Shown here piece after piece: positions 34,101-45,740 of a stretch of DNA of 64,000 bases. This DNA is from Escallonia rubra (lineage: Eukaryota > Streptophyta > Magnoliopsida > Escalloniales > Escalloniaceae): NCBI GenBank assembly GCA_033065855.1, contig JAVXUO010001408.1, forward strand, positions 310,001 to 374,000. Reading direction: 5' to 3'. A program made the position numbers and the translations under genes. A model generated the notes under the pieces. The model saw nothing but the letters and a program-made list of their open reading frames with translations. It ran no database searches and had not been told where the DNA came from. The stretch's first letter is position 1, and each line of letters starts with the position of its first letter.

Positions 34101-36079
34101 TTGACCCACAGGGTCTTTTTTATTAGACATATGCTAGATTTTTAAGACTATTATGTTAAAAATATATTTGCATTTTTATATGCTTTATTGCTTCAGAGGT
34201 TATTTTTTCAGTCACGTACTTTTATTTCTTGCAAGGGCTTTTACTGCGCTGGTAAGCAAGGAACAAATTCACAGCCGGCCACGCACACGCCACCGGAGCC
34301 ATCAGCGACGCAAAGTTGCTGGAAGACCGCGGTGGGCACCATAAGCCGCCGGCCACCGCAGTCCAGTTGCAGGAGCAAACAACATCTCAGCAAAAAAATA
34401 AAAAAAATAAACCAACAGCTCCACCGCCACCAGCGTCGGCGCTAGGCAACGCCATACAACCACCGTTGGTAACAAATTGCGAGCGCCATTGCACCGCCCT
34501 CCAGTCAAGATCTGTGCCGCCGCAGCCCCAAGAGAATGGTTGCCACTCCCAATAGTGTCGTCCACCACGGTCAGCGGCAAAAAATCGTCACCGGTCAAAC
34601 ATTCCAGTCACCACCGTGACTATCGGCAGCGCTATTAGCATCATCGCCACCATCGCCGTCATCGCGTCACTGTCTCACCGCTACCAGCTTCCAGATATGC
34701 ACCATCGCGGCCATGGGAAAAACATCGTCGCTTCATACCCGGAGGAGACCAACGATCACCGCGAGTTTACTTCAGGTCGGCCGCTAACAAGAAACCACTA
34801 TCGCCAACTGCAACTCCGGCGACACGCACCGTCCTAATCAGACCACACCACCGGCGGCAAAAGAAAAAAATCAAAGTAGGAAGAAGAACACTGTGAAGTA
34901 ACCGATGCCACCAGTCACACAACCATCACCGCCGCTAAGCTGCCGGATCAGCCACACATCGGAAACAACAACCAAATCCGCAAAGACAAGTAGCGCCGCC
35001 AGCGCGCCACCACGCAACCACCTCTCTATTGCGCCACCTCAAGTTCGGTCAAAGAGAAAGTGGAGCAGACCCAATAAGGGTTTATACTGCGCTCGTAAGC
35101 ATCAACAATGACGCAAAACCACTTCACAAGCAAAGAACAAATTCACAGCACCCGGCGACTTAAAGGTCACGCCTAGGGTTTTTGCGGCAGTATCCTGCCG
35201 TCTCGACATTATATATCCGGTCATACAGTGACCAACTGTCAAAGGCCAAACATTCACACCAGCGCATGCTACCAATGCAACTGGTGAATCAGAGCACTTT
35301 GCGCTCCATCCGCCCCCAAGGGCACGTATGATGAGAACTCTAAGTTCCGTCAACCCTCCGAGGGTATTTACATGAGCTCCATGCTCCATTCCCCCTCAAG
35401 GACACTTATCAGAACTCTACGTTCCACTAGCCCTCTAGGGCGGTCACCCTCAAGAGTGATAGGATAGCACACAAGTGTTATCTGACACGGTCTAGCTTTA
35501 GTTCTAGCCCGAGAAACGACAAAACCAAGTGGGGGATCGTCGCCCCACCCTGTTTTGTTAATTCGAAATCTGGCCAAGCGTGAGTGCGAGGCTTCTTTGC
35601 CAGCCCTTAGCTGACGATAAGGGTTCGCGTCAAAGTAAAACGCAAGCATGATGTGGTCACCTCAAGCTAAAGAACACACACTTGCACAAAATAAACACCC
35701 TCCACAGGAGAGGTGACCCCTCAAGGGGACATTCAAACACTTAGCACATGCAACAACTTGCATGCACAGCTCCGTGTCCTCTCTCTAGAGAGGCTAACGT
35801 GGGGCACAACCTTTAATGGATCCCGAGATCCCATTATTCATCTTCCCAAAGATGATTCCGAATAGCCTACTTAGGCGACATTCGAAAGACCTAGCTCTCA
35901 AGAGCTAGAGTTCTAGCATCCTACTCGGGCAAAGTTCCAAGGCTTAAGCTCCCAAGAGCTTAGGTCCGAGTACATGGAGTAGAGAAATATTATTACCCCT
36001 ACAAGCGGATGGAGAATCCCTTACAAATCTAACGTGTGTCTCAAGACACCAGGTATAAACTTCCTCAGCTAAACATTTT

Positions 36080-36101
36080 GGCTAAGGAAGTGGGGGGCTT
36101 A
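36080..36101 (+). other. Polypurine tract before the right LTR
   Basis: AAGGAAGTGGGGGGCTTA lies directly against the TG of the right LTR, the usual place for the plus-strand primer of LTR elements. Confidence 0.85.
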
Positions 36102-36506
36102 TGATATATCTCAATTATACTCTCAATAATTGGGGAATACCGGCACTCTCAGTCATACTAGGACATTGGGGATTATCTTATCAAGACTCTATCATCAGAG
36201 ATAGACACGTGATTCTCTAGAATCCTAATACAATCCTAATTAGATTTGTTCACATTCAAGTCCTACTAGGGCTCTTCTTCCTACCATTATATAAAGGGGT
36301 CTACCCCCCAGGTAAAAGGGACGACTACACAACTACACACATTCATGCTTTTTCAGAGTCATTATCATGTAGCTGCGCTCTGACTTAAGCATCGGAGAGT
36401 TCTCCGCCGGGAACCCCACCCGGCGGTCACTCGTTTTCTGTCTTGCAGGTCATCGGTCCAGGCTCGGGTTCCGCAACGTACGCGAGACATATTTTAAGCA
36501 GCAACA
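36102..36506 (+). repeat. Right LTR of the LARD-type element
   Basis: 405 bp, about 97 percent identical by eye to the left LTR, starting TGATATATC and ending AGCAACA, followed by the GAAGC target duplication. Confidence 0.95.
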
Positions 36507-39420
36507 GAAGCTTTATCTGTGTTTCAATTCTTGTATAATAAAAAACAGTGAAAACTTTGAGGGTTTTGTACAGGAATCTTCAGGGTCCGGAAAGTTCTTG
36601 TTTCTCATAATCCATGAAGGCTTTATGATGCTGATGATATTGACATCTTCACCGTGATTTTTCAGGATTTATCATCTATCTTGCTGTAATTGGGTCTAGC
36701 AAGAAGCAACAAAATTAAGCGTCCCGCCTTACAATGCCATATTCATTGGTACTGCTTCAATGTCCTTTGATTTCCTTTTGTTGCTTATTTGCACGATAAC
36801 CATCTCTGACATTTTTCTCGATGGCTTCAGGTCTAATGAACAACTTATTCTCAGTCTATGATGTGGTCTAAAACGCAAATCAGTTAGCTACTTGGTAGGC
36901 TATTTTTTTAGTTATCTACATGTGGTGTTGTAGGTGACCTATATAGTGTATATTCAAATCTTACTTGGAGTGATATCAATTAGTCTTTCTTTGTATCTGA
37001 ATTTGGTCATGGAATTATTCTTAAAGGATATTGCAATTTCTGCACATTTTCGTAGTTTGATCCTCAATACAAAATTAACATGATGTCAATCTTGTTTGTA
37101 GGCTATTGTAGATCCAGTAGTACTTGGGAGAATTACTACAGCTAGCCTTTGTTTTGCATGCAACTTCGGAGTAGAGAATAGTTGGTTCAACCACTGGCAG
37201 CAGCTACCAAGTCTTTTAAATCTGATGTACTGGAATTCATAGGCATGAATTTGAAATGAAAATTAATAATCTTGTGCCATTAGCTGCTAGTGAAAAGTCG
37301 GCATATATTAGATCCCTACTACATCTTTATAAGAGTTTGGTACTATTGGGTATCATTCTGATTTTTATCCAGGTTTTCTTTGATGTGCAATTTGGATTTG
37401 GTTCCAAACAATCCCAACTGTGAAATGTAATAAATACATGTCCATAAATTGATAGTAGATAAATTCTAAAGGTTACGAGATTTAATATGTAACTCTCCGA
37501 CGAACTCAAAGTGGAGTTTGCAATAGTGGAGCCAGCGATTATCTTCATTTTGTTCAAGAAGCCACTACTTCAGAGGAAAGGTAACAGAGATGACTATATT
37601 AGCCCGCTGTGATTAAATTTCTAAACTCCTTTTGATCTTTTATCTTTTTTTTATTTCATTTATTTTGTTACTAAGTTATTTTATTGTTTACCAAAAGTAC
37701 CTACGGAGACGGCCATGCGCGTAGAGTTTACTTTGTTCTGTAAATTCTAATTGTAGTTCAATTGATAAACTTTGAAATACTTTGCGTGATGCTTATATTT
37801 GAAAATTAAGGGGTGCTCGGTTCTCTTTGATGTGAAGTATTATGCCAAAAGGTAACACCATTTCACATATTTGTTGATGATCCTAGATAATGGACCCAAA
37901 AAGACATATCATTTTCTAATGATATCTTATTTGTTTACCATTATGTATACAGTTTCTTGTAGATAATTATAAGTCCAAAATATTTTTATTAGTGAATATA
38001 AATATTTTTATGAATGTAAGCTGAATCTTTTGGTGTTCATTTTGTCAATTTTCATTTCTTCTTACTTGGTTTGTGTGAAGATGGACAATTCACAAAATTA
38101 AAGTTTGTGTCTTTTGGTTAAGTAGGCTTTGCAAAATCTTATGACTTCTTCTTGACCATTTTGATTTACTTTTTTTTTTCTTATGTTTGGTTACTCAGAA
38201 AGTGGAGGAAAGGGGTAAATTTTGACTTTGTGTCTTTATAGTTTCTGCGTATTGGGTGTTTCATTATTGAAGTTGATTAGTGATTCTAGGACAAATTCAT
38301 TAGAAATAGATAATTCTTATGGGGTTCAATGTGCAATTGCAAATTTCTTGTTATCATTAGTTCATCTGTGAATTCTGTCTGCAGATTTATATTGTTTAAC
38401 TTTGTATGGGAATTTGATTTACCTTGCAGATTATGTTCCTCTGCTAAAGCGCATAAGCCTAATAATAAGAAGCCACACCAGTAAAAGGGTCACTAACTTT
38501 ACGAAAGCAAGTTCCACCACCAATGGACAGCCCTGCCATGCCTCAAATGGAAGTGGATTTGGTATGCTTTTGGGTATCCATTGATTCTTTATTTCATAGT
38601 TTTGCCTCATACAATACTCAAGTATCTTTCGATTGCATAAAAAAGGAAAAAAGTACCGACTTCCTTAACCTATTAAACTCTATCTATCTATTTATTTATT
38701 TCCTTACATTTCTATAGGACCTCTCAGCCAATTGATATTCAGCTCTGCAGAAGCTTGAAATTCTCGTTAAAGAAGCAGGGGAAGGGATCATCGCACACCC
38801 CATATTTGGATAAGCTCTTATAACTTTACCAAGTTTTGTGATGTTATACTATTTAATGATAATGTTTACCTTTAAGATCCAATTGTTTTCTAAGTTAAGG
38901 TGGAGGTGGGGGAAACACAAATAAGAAAATATCTCTTATGAATTATATATTTTAGCATTTTGAGTTTTTCGTCCATATTGTGATTGGATTAAGGAGCACA
39001 TTTGATTTCCTGAGGAAGCTGTCCTAAAAAGTTGTTGTTTCTTCTTTTTGGGTCATTGCAGCATATCAGCAAAAGAATACCAAGAACTGCAGAAGAGCTT
39101 CTTGAGGTTAATGGCATTTGCAAGTAAGTGTAAGTGTATGTTAAATCCAGATTGGTTAACCCGACATATTTTGTAACCATATGCTATCTTTATTCAGAGC
39201 AAAACGATCGGGTGTTGGAAACAATTGATGCTACCGTCAAGGATTACTACAACACGGATAAGAACACCAACAGTAGCAATGAGAGTAATGATTTTGAAAA
39301 AAGGAGTTGATGCAATGTTAGGAATTCAAACTGGGATTTGAGAGACCACGATTTCCGGCTCATGGGAAGTAGTGGCTTCTCAAAGAAAAACCTGTGTTCA
39401 AAATGTTTATGAACCTTCGT
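36507..39420 (+). pseudogene. Exon-like pieces of an unidentified gene, possibly broken
   Basis: Three plus-strand pieces look like coding exons, but I do not recognise the family. The first (about 38737-38817) reads ALQKLEILVKEAGEGIIAHP. The second (about 39061-39124) reads ISAKEYQELQKSFLRLMAFA and ends at a GTAAGT donor. The third (about 39199-39310) follows a TTATTCAG acceptor, reads QNDRVLETIDATVKDYYN and ends NDFEKRS with a TGA stop. Phases of the last two agree (A|GTAAGT with AG|AGCAA). The first ends at TTTGGATAAG, where a GT donor would be expected, so it is either wrongly bounded or damaged. A possible start is ATGGACAGCCCTGCC at 38523 with a donor at 38562, but its phase does not lead into the next piece. 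Upstream DNA to 36512 has no clear exon. It could be an unfamiliar small coiled-coil protein gene or its remnant. Confidence 0.4.
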
Positions 39421-41428
39421 ATGCCAACATAATTTGCTTTCTACTCCTTCACTAGACTCTATTTCCTCTGTTTGCTTAATTTGTTATTGTATTTGCTTTC
39501 CGTGAACTAATGGGCTTCTCTTTCTCGGTCTCTGTATCATTTTAATGGGAGATATGATCTGGTTCAGTTCGTCAAGACGGTACAAGGAGCAGGGCTCTTT
39601 TATCAAGTCTAAGGAACACTTTAAGGTCTCTTTCTCTGAACAACAATAATTAGCAAAAAAATGAAGATCATTAGTAAGAACTGCATAATGTTAAATTTCT
39701 TTTAAGCACGAGGCTAGCTGAAAACTGCAATTTTCTCTTTCTAAATTTTTGGCATTTGCATATTTTTTTGTGCAAAGTTTCCTAGGAAATTGTCCAGTTG
39801 CCCTTACATATTTGTCCTAAAATGAGATACATTGGTGGTTTCAGTTTTCTACATAACTCTCTTCTACCTACACATGGAAGGTACCCACGCATCTGGGAGC
39901 TGCTATATAAAAGAGCCTAAGCTCATTTCATATGCTAATCACATGCTTTTTTAAACAGTTGCTAGCCAATTGTAAGCGGCTCTCCTGTAAAACTGGCAAT
40001 ATGATACAAGAGCTTGTACAATATGATAGAAGAAGAAATCACTTCTTGGCTACTAGTACTACTACTTGATAATTTTGGGAACATTTGATCATTTATGTTG
40101 CTACTACTGCTACCATTTTCTTTAGAAAAGAAATGTAAGAGCCAAACTCCAAGGTACTCAATATATATTCGAACTTGTACTATTCTAGACTTTTGATAAA
40201 ACAATTTCATACACCATATGTATTTATTATCGCCAATTTCTTTTTGAATATTTACTTCCCTGGTAGAATAACCGAGGCTAAATTTAATCCCTTCGTGTCA
40301 TTATATTACTTCCTAATCTTGAATTTTAAGTAATTGAAGTAGCTATCATAAATTCATTCTTCTCTTTTCTGACCGTTCTTTCATTCATCTTTTTCTTAAA
40401 TTATTTTTTCTCTTCTACCAAAAGACTTAGGAAGCGCGTGGAGTCTCCCTAGTGTTAATAAAAGGACCTTTTACCGAAACATAAGACTCAGTCATCACTC
40501 ATCATATGGCTGCTACGACAGTCAAGCCAGTCTCCTTTCCCAAAACAAGAAAAGTCTTCTTCCCCGCTCTCTCGCTCTTCTCTGGGCAGTCTAGCTTGCT
40601 ACAGAATTCAACGACCACCTCCCTTTGGACAAAGAAATCGCACGTTGGCAACAAACAAACAAACTTCTCATTCTCCCAGTTCGTCTTCCCAATCCATTCA
40701 AAGTCAAGTCTTCTTTCTCCCATCTTGTACATCAAAGGTACATATATTCCACAAATTCCCAACTTTCCCTCATCTCATGCATCAGTTTTTTCTTGTATTC
40801 AATTGTATAATTGAAGATAGCCCTCCTTCAATTCAGCTTCTAGTACTTGGCTTCCTCTTCTATTTGACAATGTTCCAGCAATTAATACCAATTATGTTTT
40901 GAAAGTCTATGAGCCATTTCATATTGGTATTTGCTAAGAATACGTTCCTGATATTTTGGTCAATTCTTCTCATTCAATTGGAAATAAAGTAAGTGTTTCT
41001 TGATTTTGATGAAATATTCATTACCTGATGGACCGTGGGCAAGTTGGGATCAGCGTGATCGTGGGAAAATAAAGGAAGCGCCAATTCTAGTGATTTTGTA
41101 CCATTTGATAGCGATTTGTTATACAATCAACCATGCGCAACTTGAACTTGTGGTGATCTTAGCGAAAACAAAGGGTTGCTTTGCAAAATTGAGCAAAAGA
41201 AACGAAGGGTTTCTCTTGATTGAGGTTGCTAGGATTCCAGCATTGTTTATGTTGATTAGTAGTTATTTATTTGATCAGCAGGGGGCAAATTATACTTGGT
41301 CCGAATATAAGGAAATGAAGGAAGGGTTTACTCTTGTTGAGATTGTGCTTTTGTAGGATTGTTTTCTTGTCGAGTGTCGTTTGTGCTGAGGATTTGGGGA
41401 CTCGTGTAGATAGAAGAATATTGTTGTG
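39421..41428 (+). promoter_or_regulatory. Upstream region and probable leader intron of the HSFA4 gene
   Basis: AT-rich DNA up to about 40440 has no gene. GTTAATAAAAGGACC near 40456 could serve as a TATA region, followed by a pyrimidine-rich leader. A GGTACATA donor-like site near 40738 and pyrimidine/AG text before 41391 suggest a leader intron, which several plant HSF genes have, but the acceptor is not certain. Short upstream frames begin at 40506 (102 codons) and 41000 (118 codons); neither matches a known protein, so they are more likely leader or intron sequence than genes. No clear array of nGAAn/nTTCn heat-shock elements was seen. Confidence 0.4.
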
Positions 41429-43182
41429 ATGGATAGGTCTCAAGGTGGTTCTAATTCGCCCCCGCCTTTCCTTGTTAAGACGTATGAGATGGTGGACGAC
41501 CCATCGACTGATTCTGTTGTTTCGTGGAATCATACTGGGCACAGCTTCGTCGTGTGGAACCCGCCGGAGTTCGCCACAGATTTTCTCCCCAAATACTTCA
41601 AGCACAATAACTTCTCCAGTTTCGTAAGGCAACTAAATACATATGTAAGCACCTCGGTGCAATCTTTTCGCGCAATTTTGAGTTCTTCTACTTCTGTTTG
41701 AGTTTTACTTGCTCAACAAATGATACATGCATGCTTTCGGTGTGCGTGCCTCTCTGTGTGTGTGCGCGCGCAGGTGTGCCCTCACGCGCTTGTTTGTGGA
41801 CATTAATAGCTCCACTTAAGAAATCAAATTACAGGAATCCTTGAAAAAAACTTGTATCCTGGCGATTTTGTACTTGAAAAAAAACCAGCTTAAAGCATGA
41901 TGTCAATTCGTTTCCCTTTTTCCTTTTAAGCGATTGAGGGTTATCAACCAGATAAGTAGTACTTGTGTAATCATTTGATTCCTTTCTTGTTTTATTTTTC
42001 GAAGTGTTCATTCCATACTATGTCTCCTTACTTGTCATTTGCCATCTTTAGGGTTTCCGAAAGATCGATCCTGATCAATGGGAGTTTGCAAATGAAGAAT
42101 TCATAAGAGGACATAGCCATCTTCTAAAGAACATCCACCGGCGCAAGCCAATCCATAGCCATTCTGCACAGCAGCAAGGGAATTCTTCAGTTCCCTTGTC
42201 TGATTCAGAAAGACAGGACTTTGAGGAGGAGATTGAGAGGCTGAAGAGTGATACAAGTTTGCTTCAGTTGGAGCTACGTAGGAATATACATGAGAATCAA
42301 GAGTTTCAGCTTCAAGTACAATCGGTGGAGGAGCGTTTACATAATTTAGAAGACAGACAAGGGAAAATGACGGCCTTCCTAGCCCAAATATTGCAAAACC
42401 CCAGGTTCTCATCCACTTCTATGCAGCAGTCAGAAGCTAATATTAGAAAGAGAAGGTTGCTATTTACTCATTTATACGATGAAGCGCATGCCGAAAAATG
42501 TCATACTGTGACTTTCCAAAAAGAGAATCCGGATGCCACTCCCATTCCAGCATTAAGTTGGGAGTTAAGTGAGAAGTTAGACTCGTCCTTAAAGTCTTGG
42601 GAGAGTGTTCTATATGGGGTTGGCCAAGCTCCAGGTGCAGGAATTTGTAATTTTACTGGACTTCTGCAACCTGCCCCAATTGTTATAACAAAAAAGCATG
42701 CATCCTCTGGCGATTCGGAAGTTAAACTCCAACCATGCTCACCAATGTCAACTCCATTGTCGACTTATTCAAGGGATTTTCATTTATCCCCACAGTTAGG
42801 TGGCTCTTCGCATGACGCTGACAGACCCGTCGTCTCGTTAAGTCATCTGAATTTAGAAGCGAGGCCAAAATCTTCATGGAATGATGTAAATACTAGGCCT
42901 GCTAGTGTTCCTGATGTTGACACATCAAAAGACCGGACGGAGGGGACTGTAAAACCATCTTTGACAACCGGTGTCAATGATGTCTTCTGGGAACAGTTTC
43001 TTACAGAGACTCCCGGTAGCTCTGAGACACAAGAAGTCCAGCCAGTGAGAAGAGGGGTGGATGGCAGGAACAGTGAAAATAAGCAGGCAGGTCGAGGTAA
43101 TACTTTTTGGACTGGGAACAATAATAACTTAGATAACCTTACAGAACAGATGGGGCATCTTACTCCAGCTGAAAGAACTTGA
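41429..43182 (+). CDS. HSFA4: Heat shock transcription factor, class A4
   Basis: Two exons, 41429-41644 and 42052-43182, with a 407-bp GT-AG intron at the invariant HSF position (after LNTY, before [10 protein letters not shown]), phase 0, giving 448 aa. The start is the ATG at 41429. The DNA-binding domain is residues about 13-106 ([45 protein letters not shown]). A long class A HR-A/B coiled coil lies at about 126-193, a basic nuclear signal RKRRLLF at 204-210, an AHA-like activation motif [12 protein letters not shown] at about 251-262 and a second one, VFWEQFLTE, at about 383-391. The C-terminal export signal is [17 protein letters not shown]. The paired AHA motifs and this terminus are typical of HsfA4. 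It binds heat-shock elements as a nuclear activator in heat and oxidative-stress responses. AHA1 has SWE where FWE is usual. Confidence 0.95.
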
Positions 43183-44050
43183 TGGGTAAAGTGTTCGCAA
43201 CAGTTATACGCGATTGGCTGGTTGTATTGTTGTATAATAATCACTCGCAGGTATGAATTCTAAGATCATATGGTCTACACATATTCCTTCTTTTGAGCTT
43301 ACTGAGTTTTACACATCCGATGAGCACTTTCTGTTTCATTTTCGACGAAAAGTGTGTGCATATGTTTGTACCAACAAATATCTTTTCTTTTTTTACTAGT
43401 GACATGCTTTTAATTAAATGGCATTAACTTTTATGAAAAGAAGATAATGGAAGTTTCAAACCAGGAAGTGGAAGAAATCAACTTCTGTAAATGTGTTCCT
43501 ATTGATAAGGGATAAGTGTGATTGGTTACTCATTAGTGAGTAGTTATTTTCTAAGTGCGTCTGTCTTTTAGTGGTAGTTATCTTTTACAACCTATTTGAT
43601 GGTAGGACAGAATCATCATCAAGGGACAACTCAAAATGGCAAGCAAGTATAAAAGGAATAGATGGCAACAGAACAAGAGGTGGTCAAATTCACAAAACTA
43701 AACCAGACTTAGAGAAATCAAGTTTGTAATGCACTTGTCATTTTCTTTCACCGCTGTCTAGTTTCTCATATGTCTTGTATCGATAGAGAATCATGTACGC
43801 TGTCGTACTTGTATTCGTCTGTATTCGTTGTGTTGTAAGAATAATCTTTGTTTCAGTGGGCCCATCGTTCATAGATCTATTTAGTATTTTATCTTTAGTA
43901 AGTTTTCATTTTTAGTGAAATCCTCAGGCACTAGAGACAAAAACAGCCCACACTTTTTATCGATTATATTGTGGGTGTACAAATCGATAGTGAGTTTGCC
44001 CAGCTGTGCAAACATTGGCACGCCCAGTGAGACCCTTGTAACTAACAAAG
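43183..44050 (+). other. HSFA4 3' flank, then an LTR-type remnant with a primer-site-like text
   Basis: The first few hundred bases should be the HSFA4 3' UTR (a TTGTATAATAATCACTCGCAG text follows the stop). Around 44010-44040 the text CAAACATTGGCACGCCCAGTGAGACC resembles the LTR end plus primer site of plant LTR elements (TTGGCACGCCCAGTGGGACC type). An old plus-strand element therefore seems to begin nearby, but no second LTR or coding sequence was identified. Confidence 0.45.
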
Positions 44051-44939
44051 GAAATATGTCAAGTACGAGAAGTCATGTTAGGAATGGTGGGACAATCTAA
44101 TTCAGAGTGTTTGAAGGGATCCATTCAAATCTTATTAAAAGATATGCGTGAACTATGCATACTTTGCGGGAAATTTTTGAAGTTATCACTTCAATTGACT
44201 GAAACTAAGTAACTTACATAAACTCAATGAACTGCCAAAATTGGCAAAAAAAAGTTGGATAATGTATCATTTGTTGAGAAAAGTGCAAAGGATAATAATA
44301 TTTTTGACCATGTAATGGTCTTTACACCAACAGAAAATAGAAATGGTGTTACTGGGGGCCTTATCAATGGTTCACAAAACCATAAAACAGTTTCTACACC
44401 AAAAGATATATGAATGGTGTCATTCGGCATATCGATGCTCCCAAAATTACCAATGAGCAATTGATTTGTATCAAGGAAAATGATATCAAATCAATAGATG
44501 CTTTAAACTAGCGATTTATTTCACCATCATAAGAAAAATGGGCAAAGAGAGATGATGGCATGATTAATATATATTTTGAAAAGCCATTTGTGATGGGAGA
44601 TCACCTTAAATTTCATGGATACCAAGGCAAAAGTACGTTTAGAAAATTTTTGGATCCATCATATTTTGGTATGCAAAACCTACTTTGGATTTGCGGTTCA
44701 CACCAATATTTTATTTTGGTTTTATGGCTTTTAAATCAGCATGATTTATATACTGTTTCAATGCGAAAGTTCATTTGATAAGATAATGATACTATAACCA
44801 TATGTTCATACTTTTTAGTCTGTGTGCATAATGGTCTACTGGATTAAGTTTCTCTAAGGGACATAAAACCACTCAATTGACTGCTTATAATTTTTTGCAA
44901 TGCCATCAATGGTGAAAATTGCTATCACTTTAAAAGGGA
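44051..44939. other. AT-rich element debris without a gene
   Basis: Probably the interior of the LTR remnant that starts near 44015. Short related texts occur (ATGGTCTTTACACCAACAGAAAATAGAAATGGTGTTAC near 44312 and GTTTCTACACCAAAAGATATATGAATGGTGTCA near 44390). No domain is recognised. Confidence 0.4.
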
Positions 44940-45740
44940 GCAAGGATATCGATAGTAAAAATGTTTTCCCTATGAAGAGTGTATGGCTATCGATAGTGAA
45001 AATTCTTTACCTTTGAAGAGTGCAAGCCTATTGATTGCAACTGTTGTATTGATAGTGAATATTATTTTGCAAAATCAAGATGGTGCAGTTTAAGCCAATA
45101 TATGGCTTATCAATAGTGAAAAATGCAATTCTATCAATAGTAAAAGGCTATCGATAGTCAATTGCTTTCACTTTGAAAAGTGTATGACTATCGATAGTGA
45201 AAATGTTTTCACTTTGAAGAGTGCAAGCCTATTGATAGCGACTTGTGTATCAATAGAGAATATTATCTTGCAAAATCAAGATAGTATAGTTTAAGCCAAT
45301 AAATGGCTTATCGGTAGTGAAAAATGCAGGGTTATCAATAATGAAAGGCTATCGATAATAAATTGCTTTCATTTTGAAGAGTGTATTGCTATCGACAGTA
45401 AAAATGCTTTCACTTTAATTTGAAGAGTGCAAGCCTATCGATAGAGACTTGTGTATCGATAGAGAATATTATCTTGCAAAATCAAGATAGTACAGTTTAA
45501 GCCAATAGATGGCTTATGGGTAGTAAAAAATGCAAGACTATCAATAGTGAAAGGCTATCAATATGAAGAAAAAAAACGCTTCAACTTTGAAGAGTGCAAT
45601 GCTATCGATAGTGAAAGAATGCTTGCTTTTAATATTTTCCAATGTTATCTTGGTACAACTAAAGCCAATCAATGGCTAATCAATAGTAAAATCGTAATTT
45701 CATTGAAAACTGCAAGTCTATCGATAGTGAGAGATGCTTT
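44940..45740. repeat. Tandem repeat array built on TATCGATAG
   Basis: Units of about 200-208 bp repeat about three and a half times. The marker text GCAAAATCAAGAT recurs near 45069, 45269 and 45477; each is preceded by AAGCCTAT-GAT and followed by AGTTTAAGCCAAT-ATGGCTTAT. Within units a shorter subrepeat occurs: the near-palindrome TATCGATAG followed by TGAAAA and TTTCACTTTGAAGAGTG. TATCGATAG occurs exactly at least eight times (for example 44947, 44988, 45149, 45189) and many times with one change. No gene frame survives. Confidence 0.9.

Larger units (their letters stand above)
30728..36506 (+). mobile_element. Complete non-autonomous LTR retrotransposon (LARD-type), 5.8 kb
   Basis: Two 405-bp LTRs (30728-31132 and 36102-36506) start TGATATATCTCAA and end AAGCAGCAACA, giving the required TG...CA ends. 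A 5-bp target duplication GAAGC flanks the element (30723-30727 and 36507-36511). A primer-site-like start follows the left LTR and a G-rich polypurine tract precedes the right LTR. The 4969-bp interior has no gag, protease, RT, RNase H or integrase. It is GC-rich and built of CACCGCCG/GTCGCCAC-type low-complexity DNA, with one 288-codon Ser/Pro/His/Arg-rich open frame (31204-32070) that matches no domain. The LTRs differ at about 11 of 405 positions by eye, so insertion is fairly recent. An intact structure without coding is the definition of a large retrotransposon derivative, mobilised by another element's proteins. Confidence 0.95.

Noticed and set aside
32144-34600. Many overlapping frames of 60-230 codons on both strands in the LTR element
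   Set aside because: GC-rich low-complexity DNA produces such frames in all phases; none has a domain, and they overlap each other.
41426-41428. HSFA4 start at 41426
   Set aside because: That codon is GTG. The first ATG in the frame is 41429, giving the usual short N-terminus.
44940-45740. The TATCGATAG array as a CRISPR array
   Set aside because: This is a plant nuclear sequence, and the units are degenerate tandem copies without distinct spacers between identical repeats.
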